DNA of 64,000 nucleotides from Candidatus Zixiibacteriota bacterium (GTDB lineage Bacteria; Zixibacteria; MSB-5A5; GN15; FEB-12): NCBI GenBank assembly GCA_024276275.1, contig JAJRXM010000081.1, positions 16,884 to 80,883 of the forward strand, read 5' to 3'. Shown piece by piece: positions 43,763 to 53,341 of this stretch (position 1 is its first letter; each line of letters starts with the position of its first letter). The notes under the pieces were generated by a model. It saw only the letters and a program-made list of their open reading frames with translations, ran no database searches and was not told where the DNA came from. The position numbers and the translations under genes were made by a program.

Positions 43763-45729
43763 TTACTTTAATAATACAATTGTACGAGAATCACTTCCCT
43801 GTGAAGTAACAATGCGGTAAAAATACACACCTGAAGCAGTCTTTTTGCCTTGCTTATTACTGCCATCCCATTGTATGGCATATTCTCCCGGACTATATTT
43901 CCTATTTGTTAAATTTTTAACTTTCTGTCCTAATATATTATATACATCAATTTGCACATCAGTAAGTGATAATATTTCAAAATATATGTTTGTCGTTGCA
44001 TTAAACGGATTAGGAAAATTCTGTTTTATTATAAAATTATTACCGTCAGAACTAGCCGGTCTTGTAAATAACTTTAAAACTAGACTACTGTCATTCTGCA
44101 ATAATAAATCTGAAAATCTGCCTGTCCGTAAGTTCGTTTCTGCGGGCGGTATTACAACAATATTATATTCGCCTGTAGGTAAAACAGCTTCTGCATTCCC
44201 GTTTAAATCGGTAATATCATAGGGGGTGTATAACTCCAAGGAATTAGTAGCATCTATTATATCAATATCTACAAAAGGGACTACTTGATTTGAATCATCA
44301 ATTACTGTAAAAGATGTTAAGAGACCTTTATTTAAGACTATCTGCCCTACTGATGAGTCAGCAGAAAACGCTATAGGAGTTATCTCTTTTGGAATATAGT
44401 GTGAGCCACGTGGAGGTAACAGGGTAAGGTCAAAACTTCCTTGTGGAACAAAAAATTAAAAAATCCTAAACTATCTGTAATATTATTGAAAAGACTTACA
44501 TCATATTTATAATTCTGTGTAACCAGAGACAGTTCAACATCACTAATACCTAGTAATGAATCATTTACAACCTGCCCTGAAAAATTTACCCGAAGTGTTT
44601 GAAACATGACAACTTCAATGAGAGTATCCCGGCTAATATACACATTGGGTATAACTATCTGTTCGAAAGAAGTTCCCAATGGAGGATCAAATTTAATATC
44701 ATAGAGACCTTGAGGAACTGCTACAATTGCTTCACCTGCCTTATCCGTTTTATCATTAGGAGTAAATATTTTACCCGGGGAGGTTGGATATTTAAAGTCA
44801 ACATCTGCCTTTGCAATCGGAGTTCCTAAGGTATCAATAATTCGGATTGAGCATAAAATTCCCGCTTCAAGGACTTCATCATAGACAGAGTCAGATACTA
44901 AGTTGAAACTGTCAAGAAGTACTCCGACATATCTTGAACCTTTAGCCGGAGCAAAGCGTAATTGGTAGAGACCGGTATCAACAGCTATATTATAATACCC
45001 CAAAGTATCAGTGCTGTTGTTTGATGTAAATACTTTAGCTCCAGTGACAGCATCACGTAAGTCAATATCTACATCAAAAAGAGGACTACTATTTATATCA
45101 GTTACGGTTCCGGAGAAAAGATTTGTAGACAACATAGTTATATTGATAACCGTATCATTCGTAATCTGCACAGTATCAAGCTGCACTCCCTTAAATCTAC
45201 TATTCACAGGAGAATCATATCGAATACGATACAAACCAGGCGGAACAACGACCTCATAAAAACCGTTGGTAATAAACGTATTATCATTTGGTGTAAAAAC
45301 TCTTCCCCCACCTATAGAATCGACATCTAAATCAACATCACCGATAGGATTCCCAAGAGAATCAGATACAATACCTGAAATAGAGATACCACTTTCAAGA
45401 GTAACATCAAGACGTTCACTATTCGTAAGATCAAAATCAAATATCTGTTTACCTAATAGTCCACTACCTGAACGAGGAGCAAAGGTAACTTTATAAAAAG
45501 TAGAATCCAGCACTGTAATTGAATACCAACCGTTGATATCAGTATTATCGCCGGGTGTTAGAAGCTTTATTCCTGTTTGGGAGTCGATTAAATCTAAATC
45601 TACATTATTGACAGGGTTACCATTGCTATCATACACATAACCGGAAATAGTTGATATAGCATAAGAGATATCAAATGAAAAAATTACAATGATAATAAGA
45701 GTTAATAACTGTTTAATTCTGCTGGACAT
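43763..45729 (-). CDS. Secreted six-repeat protein with a type-A-like sorting domain, split by a frameshift
   Basis: Signal peptide (IIIVIFSFDISYAIS) and six repeats like those of the next gene (SGYVYDSNGNPVNNVDLDLIDS, SGIVSDSLGNPIGDVDLDV...). The C-terminal ~85 residues FIIKQNFPNPFNATTNIYFEI...GKKTASGVYFYRI form a FlgD-like/type-A sorting domain. The track gives two ORFs because the frame shifts at an A6 run on the plus strand (44450-44455). With one more T on the minus strand GFFNF continues as FVPQGSFDLTLLPPRG in the frame of the second ORF. The C-terminal signal differs from its paralogue, which ends in a dockerin-like module. Function unknown; probably surface-exposed. Confidence 0.78.
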
Positions 45730-45738
45730 AGTTCTTTC

Positions 45739-47577
45739 TTAAATTATAAAGCTTAAATTAAGTTTTGTATATGTTGCTGTCTCCTGACCGGCACCAAAAG
45801 CATCACCGGGAGTAAAAGTACTAAAAACTAAAGTAGGTTCAACAATATCAAATAACAGAGGAAATGCAGTAATAAAATCAATACCGGAGCCTATATCATC
45901 GGAGAATCCATTTGGATAGGCAGGCGGACCAAACAGATTACTTCCTTTAATTCGGTCATCAGGAAAATCCTGTTTGTAATTATGATACACAATATCAAAT
46001 GAAATGTTTTCAACCGGATATATTCCAAATCCTATAGTAAGTATTCTGAGATTGCTTAATTCGGGATCAAGCAAGGTTCCATAATAATATAAGGAACTTT
46101 GACCGTTGAAGGAAGCAACATTATCTTGATAGGCTGTTTGGCGAAAACGTTCATTGACTAATGGCGTAGAAGGATCATCACCTGTAGCAAAGGCATACGC
46201 AATAGTTATAGAAGGATTGTATGACATATCTGAATTAAAAATAGTAGCTCCAATATCATATGCCTTCCCTTTAGACTCTTCCCCTTTATCTTCACCTCTC
46301 ATAAATGATAGTTCTGCCCACGGTTTAATATTTTTCATATCACCAAGATAACGAAACCCCAACCATTTAGGTTCTCTATTACGTATATCAGTATCCTACC
46401 TTTTTAAATAATAAGCAGACAGTTGATTATCCTTTTGGAAAAACCAGGTAACTTGTCCAAAAATATCAGTCCAAGTATCAAATTTAGGTTTAATTGGGTT
46501 AATTGCTGTTATATAAGCCGACTCAAAAACAAGGTTATTGTTCCCGTAATAGAAAACACGTACCGCATCCATATAATCATCAAATAACCATTCACGGGGT
46601 TCATCAAAATCCTGACGACCGACAGCTACCGCTAGACCGGAATTAGCTATGTTATGCCAAAGATAATACAACTGTGTTACATTTGCTTCAAAATCTCTTG
46701 ACGGTAATCCTTGTTCACTTGACAGCACAAATCGTTTTCGTAAACGTATCTGAGCAAAAGCAGAATGAGAACTATTTAGGATGCCTGTTAATTCAATGCG
46801 TAAATCATGTTCAGAGTCATCCTGGTTAGTTTGATCAATTGTAGACAAATCATATTCATTTTTGTCTAACCAGTTTTGTCTGTATTTTATAACAGAATTA
46901 AAATAATCATTTAAAGTGTATCCTTTTCCCAAAGTATAAACAGAATTATGCCTTAAATGACCGAATAAATATTTTTCAACTTTATTCATGTTACTTGTAG
47001 CATCGCTAGCATCTGTTTTATTATTCAGGATAATAATCAAACCGGACACTTCTATCGTATCAGGAGCATTCCCGTCAATTGCAACTCTCGTTACAGTACC
47101 TTTTATTTTGTGATTTTTCTTTACATCACGAACTTTTATTTTAGTCGCTTTCCAACTTCCGTCCTTACGAACTCGACAGGTAACCTGCACCAGTTGTTTT
47201 TCTTTCAAATCGGAAATCGTGCTTTTAGTAGTACCGTCATCGATAAATTCTGTTTTTGAGGTAATATCAATTACTTTTCCAAACAGAGTAATTGTCTTTT
47301 CTTTTAAATCAATTTCTTCAATCAAACCGCGTAGTTTAGGTTTACGTGGTCTAGGGAGTGGTTCAATATCAGTAGCAATGAAATTTTCCGATTTTTTATG
47401 ATACCCTTCAATTTCATAAGCTTTACCCGCTTCAATTTTAAGTAACATATATTCAGGTTCTTTTGCTTGCGTTACTACCCCACCACAAAGAATAGTTACA
47501 GCTATTGTAAACATAACTTTCAACATTCTTTTTTTTTGAATTTCCATCTTCTTATAATTTCCTTTCATAATTTCCAT
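45739..47577 (-). CDS. Alginate-export-family outer-membrane barrel, interrupted by an in-frame TAG
   Basis: 612 sense codons plus one internal stop. After a signal peptide (MFTIAVTILCGGVVTQA) there is an N-terminal soluble beta domain (~35-185: RGLIEEIDLKEKTITLFGKVIDI, repeated at KGTVTRVAIDG) resembling DUF5666-like modules. From ~215 comes a barrel with alternating strands (LRIELTGILNSSHSAFAQIRLRKRF, AVAVGRQDFD, WLFDD) like the alginate_exp/AlgE family. The reading frame has TAG at 46398-46396 within AYYLKR-stop-DTDIRNREPKWLGFRYLGD; both track ORFs are in the same frame. GAG to TAG is the simplest origin. The protein would be the outer-membrane channel for whatever the upstream ABC exporter and glycosyltransferases make. 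Confidence 0.72.
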
Positions 47578-47578
47578 A

Positions 47579-48862
47579 CTAACTTTCCAGACAACCTATT
47601 GCTTTCCGTAACAAATGAATTGTCAAAGTTCTCCACCTGGGTCTGAAATAATAAATTGCAGCCAGTCGTAAAAGTGAGGCTGACTGCCACCAGTTTGCTC
47701 GTTGTAATAACAATACATCGGCATCATATTGATCCTGAAATAATTGCACACCTTCTAAAAACTGTTCCGCATATTCAGGAGACTGATGAAGCCGTAAATA
47801 CAAATGAGCAATAAAATTACCATAATCCAACGCCGGATCTCCTGAGGTGATATTATCAAAATCAACAAGTGTTGTTCTATCCTTAGAACAGATAACCTGT
47901 TTATCATAAAAATCACGGTGTATACATTTTAGAATAGTTATCGGTGTCAACTGATTGACCGCATTCTCTAGTATGTCATACGCCTCTAAAAACAACTTGA
48001 CATCACTAGGATATATATTTTCTATAATCGAAATTTGCTTTGATAAGTTCCGCAATTCATGCATTACCGAAAATTTGCTTAAACCTTCCGATGGGACAGA
48101 ATGCACCTTCTTTAAAATTTCAGCTGCTTTTCCACATCCTTCTTGAAACAAATTCTGACCTACTAAATCATGCAAAGTGGTACCGTCAACTTTTTCCATT
48201 AGTAAAGTCCCCTCTGATTCATCATACCCATATATTTTTGGTATTGAGAGGGTATCATTTACAGAGGAGCCGAGTCCATATTTTTCCAGTAATTCTGACT
48301 TCTCATATAGTGATTTGATTTTATTTGGTTTTACAAGTTTCAGTACAAATTTGTCTACTTTTTTATTTCCGATTGTAATATTATTGTTCGTTGTTAATTC
48401 TAGGACAGCTCTACGTTCTAATCTATATCCTAAAACTTTGATTTTCTTAATTTTGAATTTTTCTTTGTCTTCATCGCTTGTAAATAAATGTTCAATTGAA
48501 TAGCTTTCTTCATCATCTGAAAAGATATGAGTTAAAACCTTCAATTTCGGGTCATAAGGAAAGAACAAAACGATTAAATTGTATTCATCAATAGTAAAAT
48601 AATACTTTTTATCTAATTTCTTTTTATATTTTTCGAATTCCTCTTTATTATGAAACAATTTCCCATAATAAATTTTATATGTATCAGACCCGTTAAAATA
48701 TACATGATATTGTATTACCAGTGCTTTTTCACGGTAATACAAACGTGTCATATATACTTTTTCTACATTTGATTCCTTTTCTGATTTCTCTTTTAATCCC
48801 TTTTGAAAAATTGAGAAAACCAAATCAGAATCGGATACAAACTTAAAGTAGTTAAATTCCAT
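47579..48862 (-). CDS. APH-fold phosphotransferase 1 of 3
   Basis: 427 residues from ATG 48862; the longer ATG at 48886 would overlap the upstream gene by 35 bp instead of 11, and neither has a strong ribosome site. The C-terminal half matches the aminoglycoside/choline kinase-like fold: catalytic loop IHRDFYDKQV and metal-binding LVDFDNITSGDPALDYGNFIAHL. The loop Asn that usually follows the catalytic Asp by five residues is Gln. The N-terminal ~200 residues contain repeated ILYRY/GYRLERRA-like strands and a YRPE-type motif shared with the two sister proteins. A small-molecule or sugar kinase role is inferred. Confidence 0.72.
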   Translation of the reverse strand: MEFNYFKFVSDSDLVFSIFQKGLKEKSEKESNVEKVYMTRLYYREKALVIQYHVYFNGSDTYKIYYGKLFHNKEEFEKYKKKLDKKYYFTIDEYNLIVLFFPYDPKLKVLTHIFSDDEESYSIEHLFTSDEDKEKFKIKKIKVLGYRLERRAVLELTTNNNITIGNKKVDKFVLKLVKPNKIKSLYEKSELLEKYGLGSSVNDTLSIPKIYGYDESEGTLLMEKVDGTTLHDLVGQNLFQEGCGKAAEILKKVHSVPSEGLSKFSVMHELRNLSKQISIIENIYPSDVKLFLEAYDILENAVNQLTPITILKCIHRDFYDKQVICSKDRTTLVDFDNITSGDPALDYGNFIAHLYLRLHQSPEYAEQFLEGVQLFQDQYDADVLLLQRANWWQSASLLRLAAIYYFRPRWRTLTIHLLRKAIGCLES

Positions 48863-50225
48863 ATGTAGTTCTGTCTTTGAAAACATCTAACACAACTTTC
48901 AATGTTTTAAGGATTTTCTCATCCCAATTATTTTCATATAACCTAAAAGGTTTCACAGATAATTGTAATAAAGAAATAGCAAGCCACGATGTTAATATAT
49001 TTCGGTTAATAGTATCATTCGATTTTTGACAATACGCTGAAACAAACTCTGCTATATATTTACTCGAATCAAATTTACTACTATGTATTTCTTTATACAC
49101 TAAATGTGCGATATAATTGCCTATGTCTTCAGTCGGGTCGCCGAATGAAAAACGGTCAAAATCAAGCAAACAGATATTCTCTTCAGAATACAATATCTGT
49201 TCATACGAAACATCACCGTGTAATAATACTTGTTGAGAGTTAATTTGTTTTTCCAAGTGTGTATCAATTTCAGATAAAATATCTTCAACTATGTTTTTTG
49301 CATTCGGGAGAATTTCAAGAAGTGCATAAGCTGTCGACTTATAATCGTCTTTTATATCCTTAAAACTACCTATATCTACCTTAGAGCTATGAATATCAGA
49401 GAGTAGCAATGCTGTCATCTTATTGATTTTTGAAAAATGTGGAGTTTCAATTAAAGAAGAAACATCATCTGCTTTTATCTCTTTAAAAATCATAAACTGT
49501 TTTTGGTTGTCAAAATAAATAGGAGCAATCACCTCCGGTATTTTCAGAGCAATAGTACTGAGCAATCGAGAGACATCTTCTCCTCTTTTAGACGTGTCAG
49601 ACTTTATATAATATCGAATTGTCTCTTTGTTCCCTGTTTCTAACTGGGTACACTCTGTTTCTAATTTGATCAATGCTCTTTTTTCCGGTTTGTACCTTAC
49701 AATAGAATATATCATTTTTTTATGAGATATTCTATATGTATCTTTTTGAAAATAGGGGTCGTTCTCATATATAACACGCCTGATTTTTCTCGCATCTAAA
49801 AGTGAATCTAGTGACTGAAGTTCTGTATCTTCTGAAAAAGGATAAAATATAATTCTTTCTTTGTCAAAATAAATGACGTTCTTATCTGCTTGCTTTTCTT
49901 TACAATGTAATCCGAGAGCTTTCTCTTTTGCCGGTTCATAATTATCAACTGAGTATGCTTTTGCATAATAATAATTTTCAGTTTTGCTACCGTTTATTTT
50001 ATCAACGGTATCAACTTTGTAAGTAACGACACAACTGGTTGATTGTTTATATCGAATATATAATATCTCATAGGAGACAAAACTAATATTTGCTTTTTCA
50101 CATAAGTCTCTCAGGGAGCTTTGTATAAAATCATCGGCAAAGATGTAGCTTACACCTATAAGTTCTGAATCAACAGGTCTCTTTTCCTTGGAGTCAACAC
50201 TTGTATGTTTTTTTGTAATATCCAT
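48852..50225 (-). CDS. APH-fold phosphotransferase 2 of 3
   Basis: 457 residues. Catalytic loop LLHGDVSYEQIL and LLDFDRFSFGDPTEDIGNYIAHLVY place it in the APH superfamily; the usual Asn is Gln here too. An N-terminal half with VRYKPEKRALIKLE is shared by all three paralogues. The ATG lies 2 bp before the stop of the third paralogue's reading direction neighbour, i.e. the genes are packed head to tail. Sequence divergence from its neighbours is substantial, so this looks like an old duplication with separate substrates, not a recent tandem copy. Confidence 0.72.
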   Translation of the reverse strand: MDITKKHTSVDSKEKRPVDSELIGVSYIFADDFIQSSLRDLCEKANISFVSYEILYIRYKQSTSCVVTYKVDTVDKINGSKTENYYYAKAYSVDNYEPAKEKALGLHCKEKQADKNVIYFDKERIIFYPFSEDTELQSLDSLLDARKIRRVIYENDPYFQKDTYRISHKKMIYSIVRYKPEKRALIKLETECTQLETGNKETIRYYIKSDTSKRGEDVSRLLSTIALKIPEVIAPIYFDNQKQFMIFKEIKADDVSSLIETPHFSKINKMTALLLSDIHSSKVDIGSFKDIKDDYKSTAYALLEILPNAKNIVEDILSEIDTHLEKQINSQQVLLHGDVSYEQILYSEENICLLDFDRFSFGDPTEDIGNYIAHLVYKEIHSSKFDSSKYIAEFVSAYCQKSNDTINRNILTSWLAISLLQLSVKPFRLYENNWDEKILKTLKVVLDVFKDRTTYGI

Positions 50226-50227
50226 AA

Positions 50228-51481
50228 TTATTTTAAAATCTTCAAACTTTCATAAAGAAGTTTCATTACTTTTAAATACCAATTTTTCCTCAATCTTCTT
50301 AACTCTTTTGTTGCAAGTCCTACTAATGCACAACCGGTGTAAAACTTCAGTTCATTCATATCAATTTCTATATTATTGTTTTTTCTATATGAATCTAAGA
50401 ATTGATTAAAAATATCCTCCGATGAACTGATTAGCGATTTTAATTCCATTTTTTTTAACTGTGCGTAAAAGCTTCCCAAATCCGCAACAGGAGAACCGAT
50501 TGCTACGCTGTCTAAATCAATAAGCCAAGTTTTTGATTCACCGAGCAATATCTGCCCCTGATGAAAATCACCATGAATTACTACAGGTTGAGAATTTTCC
50601 ATTTCAGTTAATTTACGTTTAAGACAAGTTCTAATCTGCTCCAGCTTTATTTTTATCTCATCGTTTCCGCAAGAGAGAATTTTACAAGAACGTTCAAACT
50701 GGTTCAAATAAGAAGCAGCATCTTTATCTATAAGGCCATTAATCTTTAAAGTATGTAGTTCTGATAATGCCTTTACGACCAAATTCATCTCAGAAGTGTC
50801 TAAGTCTAAAAGTTTTTCGGCAAAAGAAACGCCAGGTACTATTTCTTGAATTAAAAGAGAATCTTTCTTTGAATAATGCAGTATCGGAGGTACATCAAAT
50901 GAATTTGTTTTGTCCATACTCCTAATCACTCTTAAAGTACCTTCAAACGAATCTTTTACTTTTTCAGACAGCTCTATTCGGGCAATTACATTTTTATAAG
51001 TATGAGACGCATAGGTCAGAGAATTACAATTCACTACATATCTTGTTTCCGGCTTGTATCTTATAACTTTTTTGATAGAAACCGCTTCGTCATCGGTAAG
51101 AGGTGTTAGATTCAGTTTTTCATCAAATGGAAACTTACAGACCAATATATTGGAATCCATAAAAAGTGCATAGTTGTTTTTAGAATCTTTTAAGCCGACA
51201 ATATCTTTTGCTACTTTCAAAAATATCTCATTATTCATACATCTTATATAATATCTTTGTAATTCCTGAGACTCATCTGACTTAACTAAAAAACTGACAA
51301 TGTAACTTTTTTTAGGGCTGTATCTTATATGTGATATTTTAGAACATTCCAATTTTACATCTTGAGGTATTGAGAAAGCAGACCTAACAAGATGCAGTAA
51401 TTCCTGTGGATTGATAAGTTTCTTCAACGGAAGGTTCTTATCCTCGGGAATCATCAGTTCGTTTTCTGTAGTATGCATCAT
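50228..51481 (-). CDS. APH-fold phosphotransferase 3 of 3
   Basis: 417 residues. Catalytic loop VIHGDFHQGQILL and WLIDLDSVAIGSPVADLGSFYAQL. Again Gln replaces the loop Asn, and the second motif is DLD instead of DFD. The N-terminal half carries IRYSPKKSYIVSFLV and IRYKPETRYVVNC, two copies of a 'IRY.P...Y' strand motif seen in the paralogues. First of the three in transcription order, 18 bp after the ABC transporter gene. Substrate unknown; cluster context suggests a sugar or glycolipid intermediate. Confidence 0.72.
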   Translation of the reverse strand: MMHTTENELMIPEDKNLPLKKLINPQELLHLVRSAFSIPQDVKLECSKISHIRYSPKKSYIVSFLVKSDESQELQRYYIRCMNNEIFLKVAKDIVGLKDSKNNYALFMDSNILVCKFPFDEKLNLTPLTDDEAVSIKKVIRYKPETRYVVNCNSLTYASHTYKNVIARIELSEKVKDSFEGTLRVIRSMDKTNSFDVPPILHYSKKDSLLIQEIVPGVSFAEKLLDLDTSEMNLVVKALSELHTLKINGLIDKDAASYLNQFERSCKILSCGNDEIKIKLEQIRTCLKRKLTEMENSQPVVIHGDFHQGQILLGESKTWLIDLDSVAIGSPVADLGSFYAQLKKMELKSLISSSEDIFNQFLDSYRKNNNIEIDMNELKFYTGCALVGLATKELRRLRKNWYLKVMKLLYESLKILK

Positions 51482-51499
51482 TTTAATCTCTACTATTTA

Positions 51500-53341
51500 T
51501 TATTTAAACACGGAAAAATGTTCTTTAAGCATCTTTGCGTCTATTGAAAAGAATTTTTTAAATGCACCTTCTTTGCTTAGAAGCTCCTCGGGTGTTCCTT
51601 GCTCAATCATTCTTACGTCGTTAATAAAAATAACCCAATCTGCTAAAGGAAGGAAATTAATTCTATGAGTAATAATCAACATAGTTTTATCTTTTTTAAG
51701 TCTTTGCAATATCTCTTTGGCATCTTTTTCCGCATGAACATCAAGACCGGTAGCAGGTTCATCAAATATCATTACCGGTGATTTTCGCATAGCAGCTCTG
51801 GCAAATGAAATCTTCTGTCTTTGACCGCCCGATAATGTCAGTCCGCCTTCACCGACCAATGTTTCATACCCTTCTCTAAAATTCATAATAAAATCATGAG
51901 CTCCTGCTAACTTAGCGGCTTCTATGATTTCTTCAATACTCGCTTTATTTTTACTAAAAGATATATTTTCAGCAATAGACGTTCTAAATAAAAATGTTTC
52001 CTGAGCAAGTGGAGATATTCTTTTTCGCAAACTTCGTACTTTGTAATCATCAATATTTTTACCGTCAATGGTAATCTCACCACTTGAAGGCTTATACAAT
52101 CGCAAGACTAATTTAGCTATAGTTGATTTTCCGGCCCCTGTCGGACCAAAAATAATAGTCGTCTTTTGCTTAGGGATAGAACAGGAAAAGTCCATAAGTA
52201 TTTGCTGTTCAGGTGTATATGAAAAATTAATAGATTTAAATTCTATATCACCTTTGATTTGCTGTGCGGACAACCCGTCAGCTTTTTCAAGGACCTCGGG
52301 TTCCATTTCAAGCAGCTCAATAGTTTTCTCGCCACGTATTGTTGCTTTTGCTATTTTAGCAGATATCTGGGCAACATTTTTTAGCGGGCGATAAATACCT
52401 CGTAAATAGGACAAGAAGATTAATAAATCTCCGGGAGAAATTTCTTCTAACATTGCTTTTTGAGCACCGACCCATAAAACCGCACACATACCGACCGCAG
52501 TAATAATATCAACAATCCGTGCGTAGTTCGCAGTTAATCGGGCAGTTTTTACATTTGCCGATATATCTTTGTCTATCGAACGTCCGATTAATCTTTCTCT
52601 TCTCTTTTCTTGTGAGAATGTTTTTACCTGCGAAATCCCGGCAAATGTTTCCTGAACAGAGGCTACGATTTTTCCATACATCAACCGCTGTTTACGGGCC
52701 GAATCTTTTATTTTAAATGAAAACTTCATGGCAGTTAAAGCAAAAAATGGAAGAGCTGCTACTGCTATAAGAGCAAGCTGCCAATCAAGCCAAAACATAA
52801 TACCAAACATTCCGATTATAAGAATTATCTGGCTTGCTAAATTGATAACCATAGATATAAGTAAATCCTGCAACAAACTTATATCACTGGTCATTCGGGT
52901 CATTAATTCACCTGTCTCACGATAATCATGATATGACAAAGGTAGTCGTTGAACGTGTGAGAATAGTTGCATTCTGATATTGGCAACAAGATGGTGCCCG
53001 ACTATTTTGGAATATATTCCATAAGTGTATGTCAATAAACCACGCAAGACGGCAACAAGTAAAATTCCTAATGCTGCTAATGCCAAAACAGTCATAGGGT
53101 CAAAATTATTTAAAAATGACAGTACTTCATCAGTTTTTATTTTTCCACTTTTAATTAAGACATAATCAAAAACTATTTTCAGCGGCCACGGACGAAGTAG
53201 AGATAAAAGAGTAACACCCAGCAGAGACATAGACCCGACAACAAGACGCATCTTATGTTGTTTCAAATGTCCGCCGAAATGTTTAAAAATTCGCCTCAGC
53301 GATTTAAATCTAATTTTCGGTAAATTATATTTTATCCGCAT
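51500..53341 (-). CDS. MsbA-type ABC exporter (fused membrane and ATPase domains)
   Basis: 613 residues. Residues ~25-320 form six membrane helices of the type I exporter fold; ~370-600 form the ATPase with Walker A IFGPTGAGKST, Q-loop SPLAQETFLF, signature LSGGQRQKISFARA, Walker B MIFDEPATGLD and the switch His in IITHRI. It acts as a homodimer in the inner membrane, pumping lipids, glycolipids or peptides outward. Unlike Wzm/Wzt polysaccharide exporters it is a single chain. It overlaps the upstream glycosyltransferase gene by 17 bp, so its cargo is probably the product of the neighbouring enzymes. Confidence 0.88.
   Translation of the reverse strand: MRIKYNLPKIRFKSLRRIFKHFGGHLKQHKMRLVVGSMSLLGVTLLSLLRPWPLKIVFDYVLIKSGKIKTDEVLSFLNNFDPMTVLALAALGILLVAVLRGLLTYTYGIYSKIVGHHLVANIRMQLFSHVQRLPLSYHDYRETGELMTRMTSDISLLQDLLISMVINLASQIILIIGMFGIMFWLDWQLALIAVAALPFFALTAMKFSFKIKDSARKQRLMYGKIVASVQETFAGISQVKTFSQEKRRERLIGRSIDKDISANVKTARLTANYARIVDIITAVGMCAVLWVGAQKAMLEEISPGDLLIFLSYLRGIYRPLKNVAQISAKIAKATIRGEKTIELLEMEPEVLEKADGLSAQQIKGDIEFKSINFSYTPEQQILMDFSCSIPKQKTTIIFGPTGAGKSTIAKLVLRLYKPSSGEITIDGKNIDDYKVRSLRKRISPLAQETFLFRTSIAENISFSKNKASIEEIIEAAKLAGAHDFIMNFREGYETLVGEGGLTLSGGQRQKISFARAAMRKSPVMIFDEPATGLDVHAEKDAKEILQRLKKDKTMLIITHRINFLPLADWVIFINDVRMIEQGTPEELLSKEGAFKKFFSIDAKMLKEHFSVFK

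Noticed and set aside
47579-51481. Aminoglycoside resistance genes
   Set aside because: The APH-like proteins are 417-457 residues with a long N-terminal module and sit in a glycan/export operon; the fold is shared by many kinases and nothing points to drug substrates.
51500-53341. Lipid A flippase MsbA itself
   Set aside because: Family-level similarity only; the gene lies in a glycosyltransferase/kinase operon with a 17-bp overlap, unlike housekeeping msbA, so a dedicated exporter is favoured.
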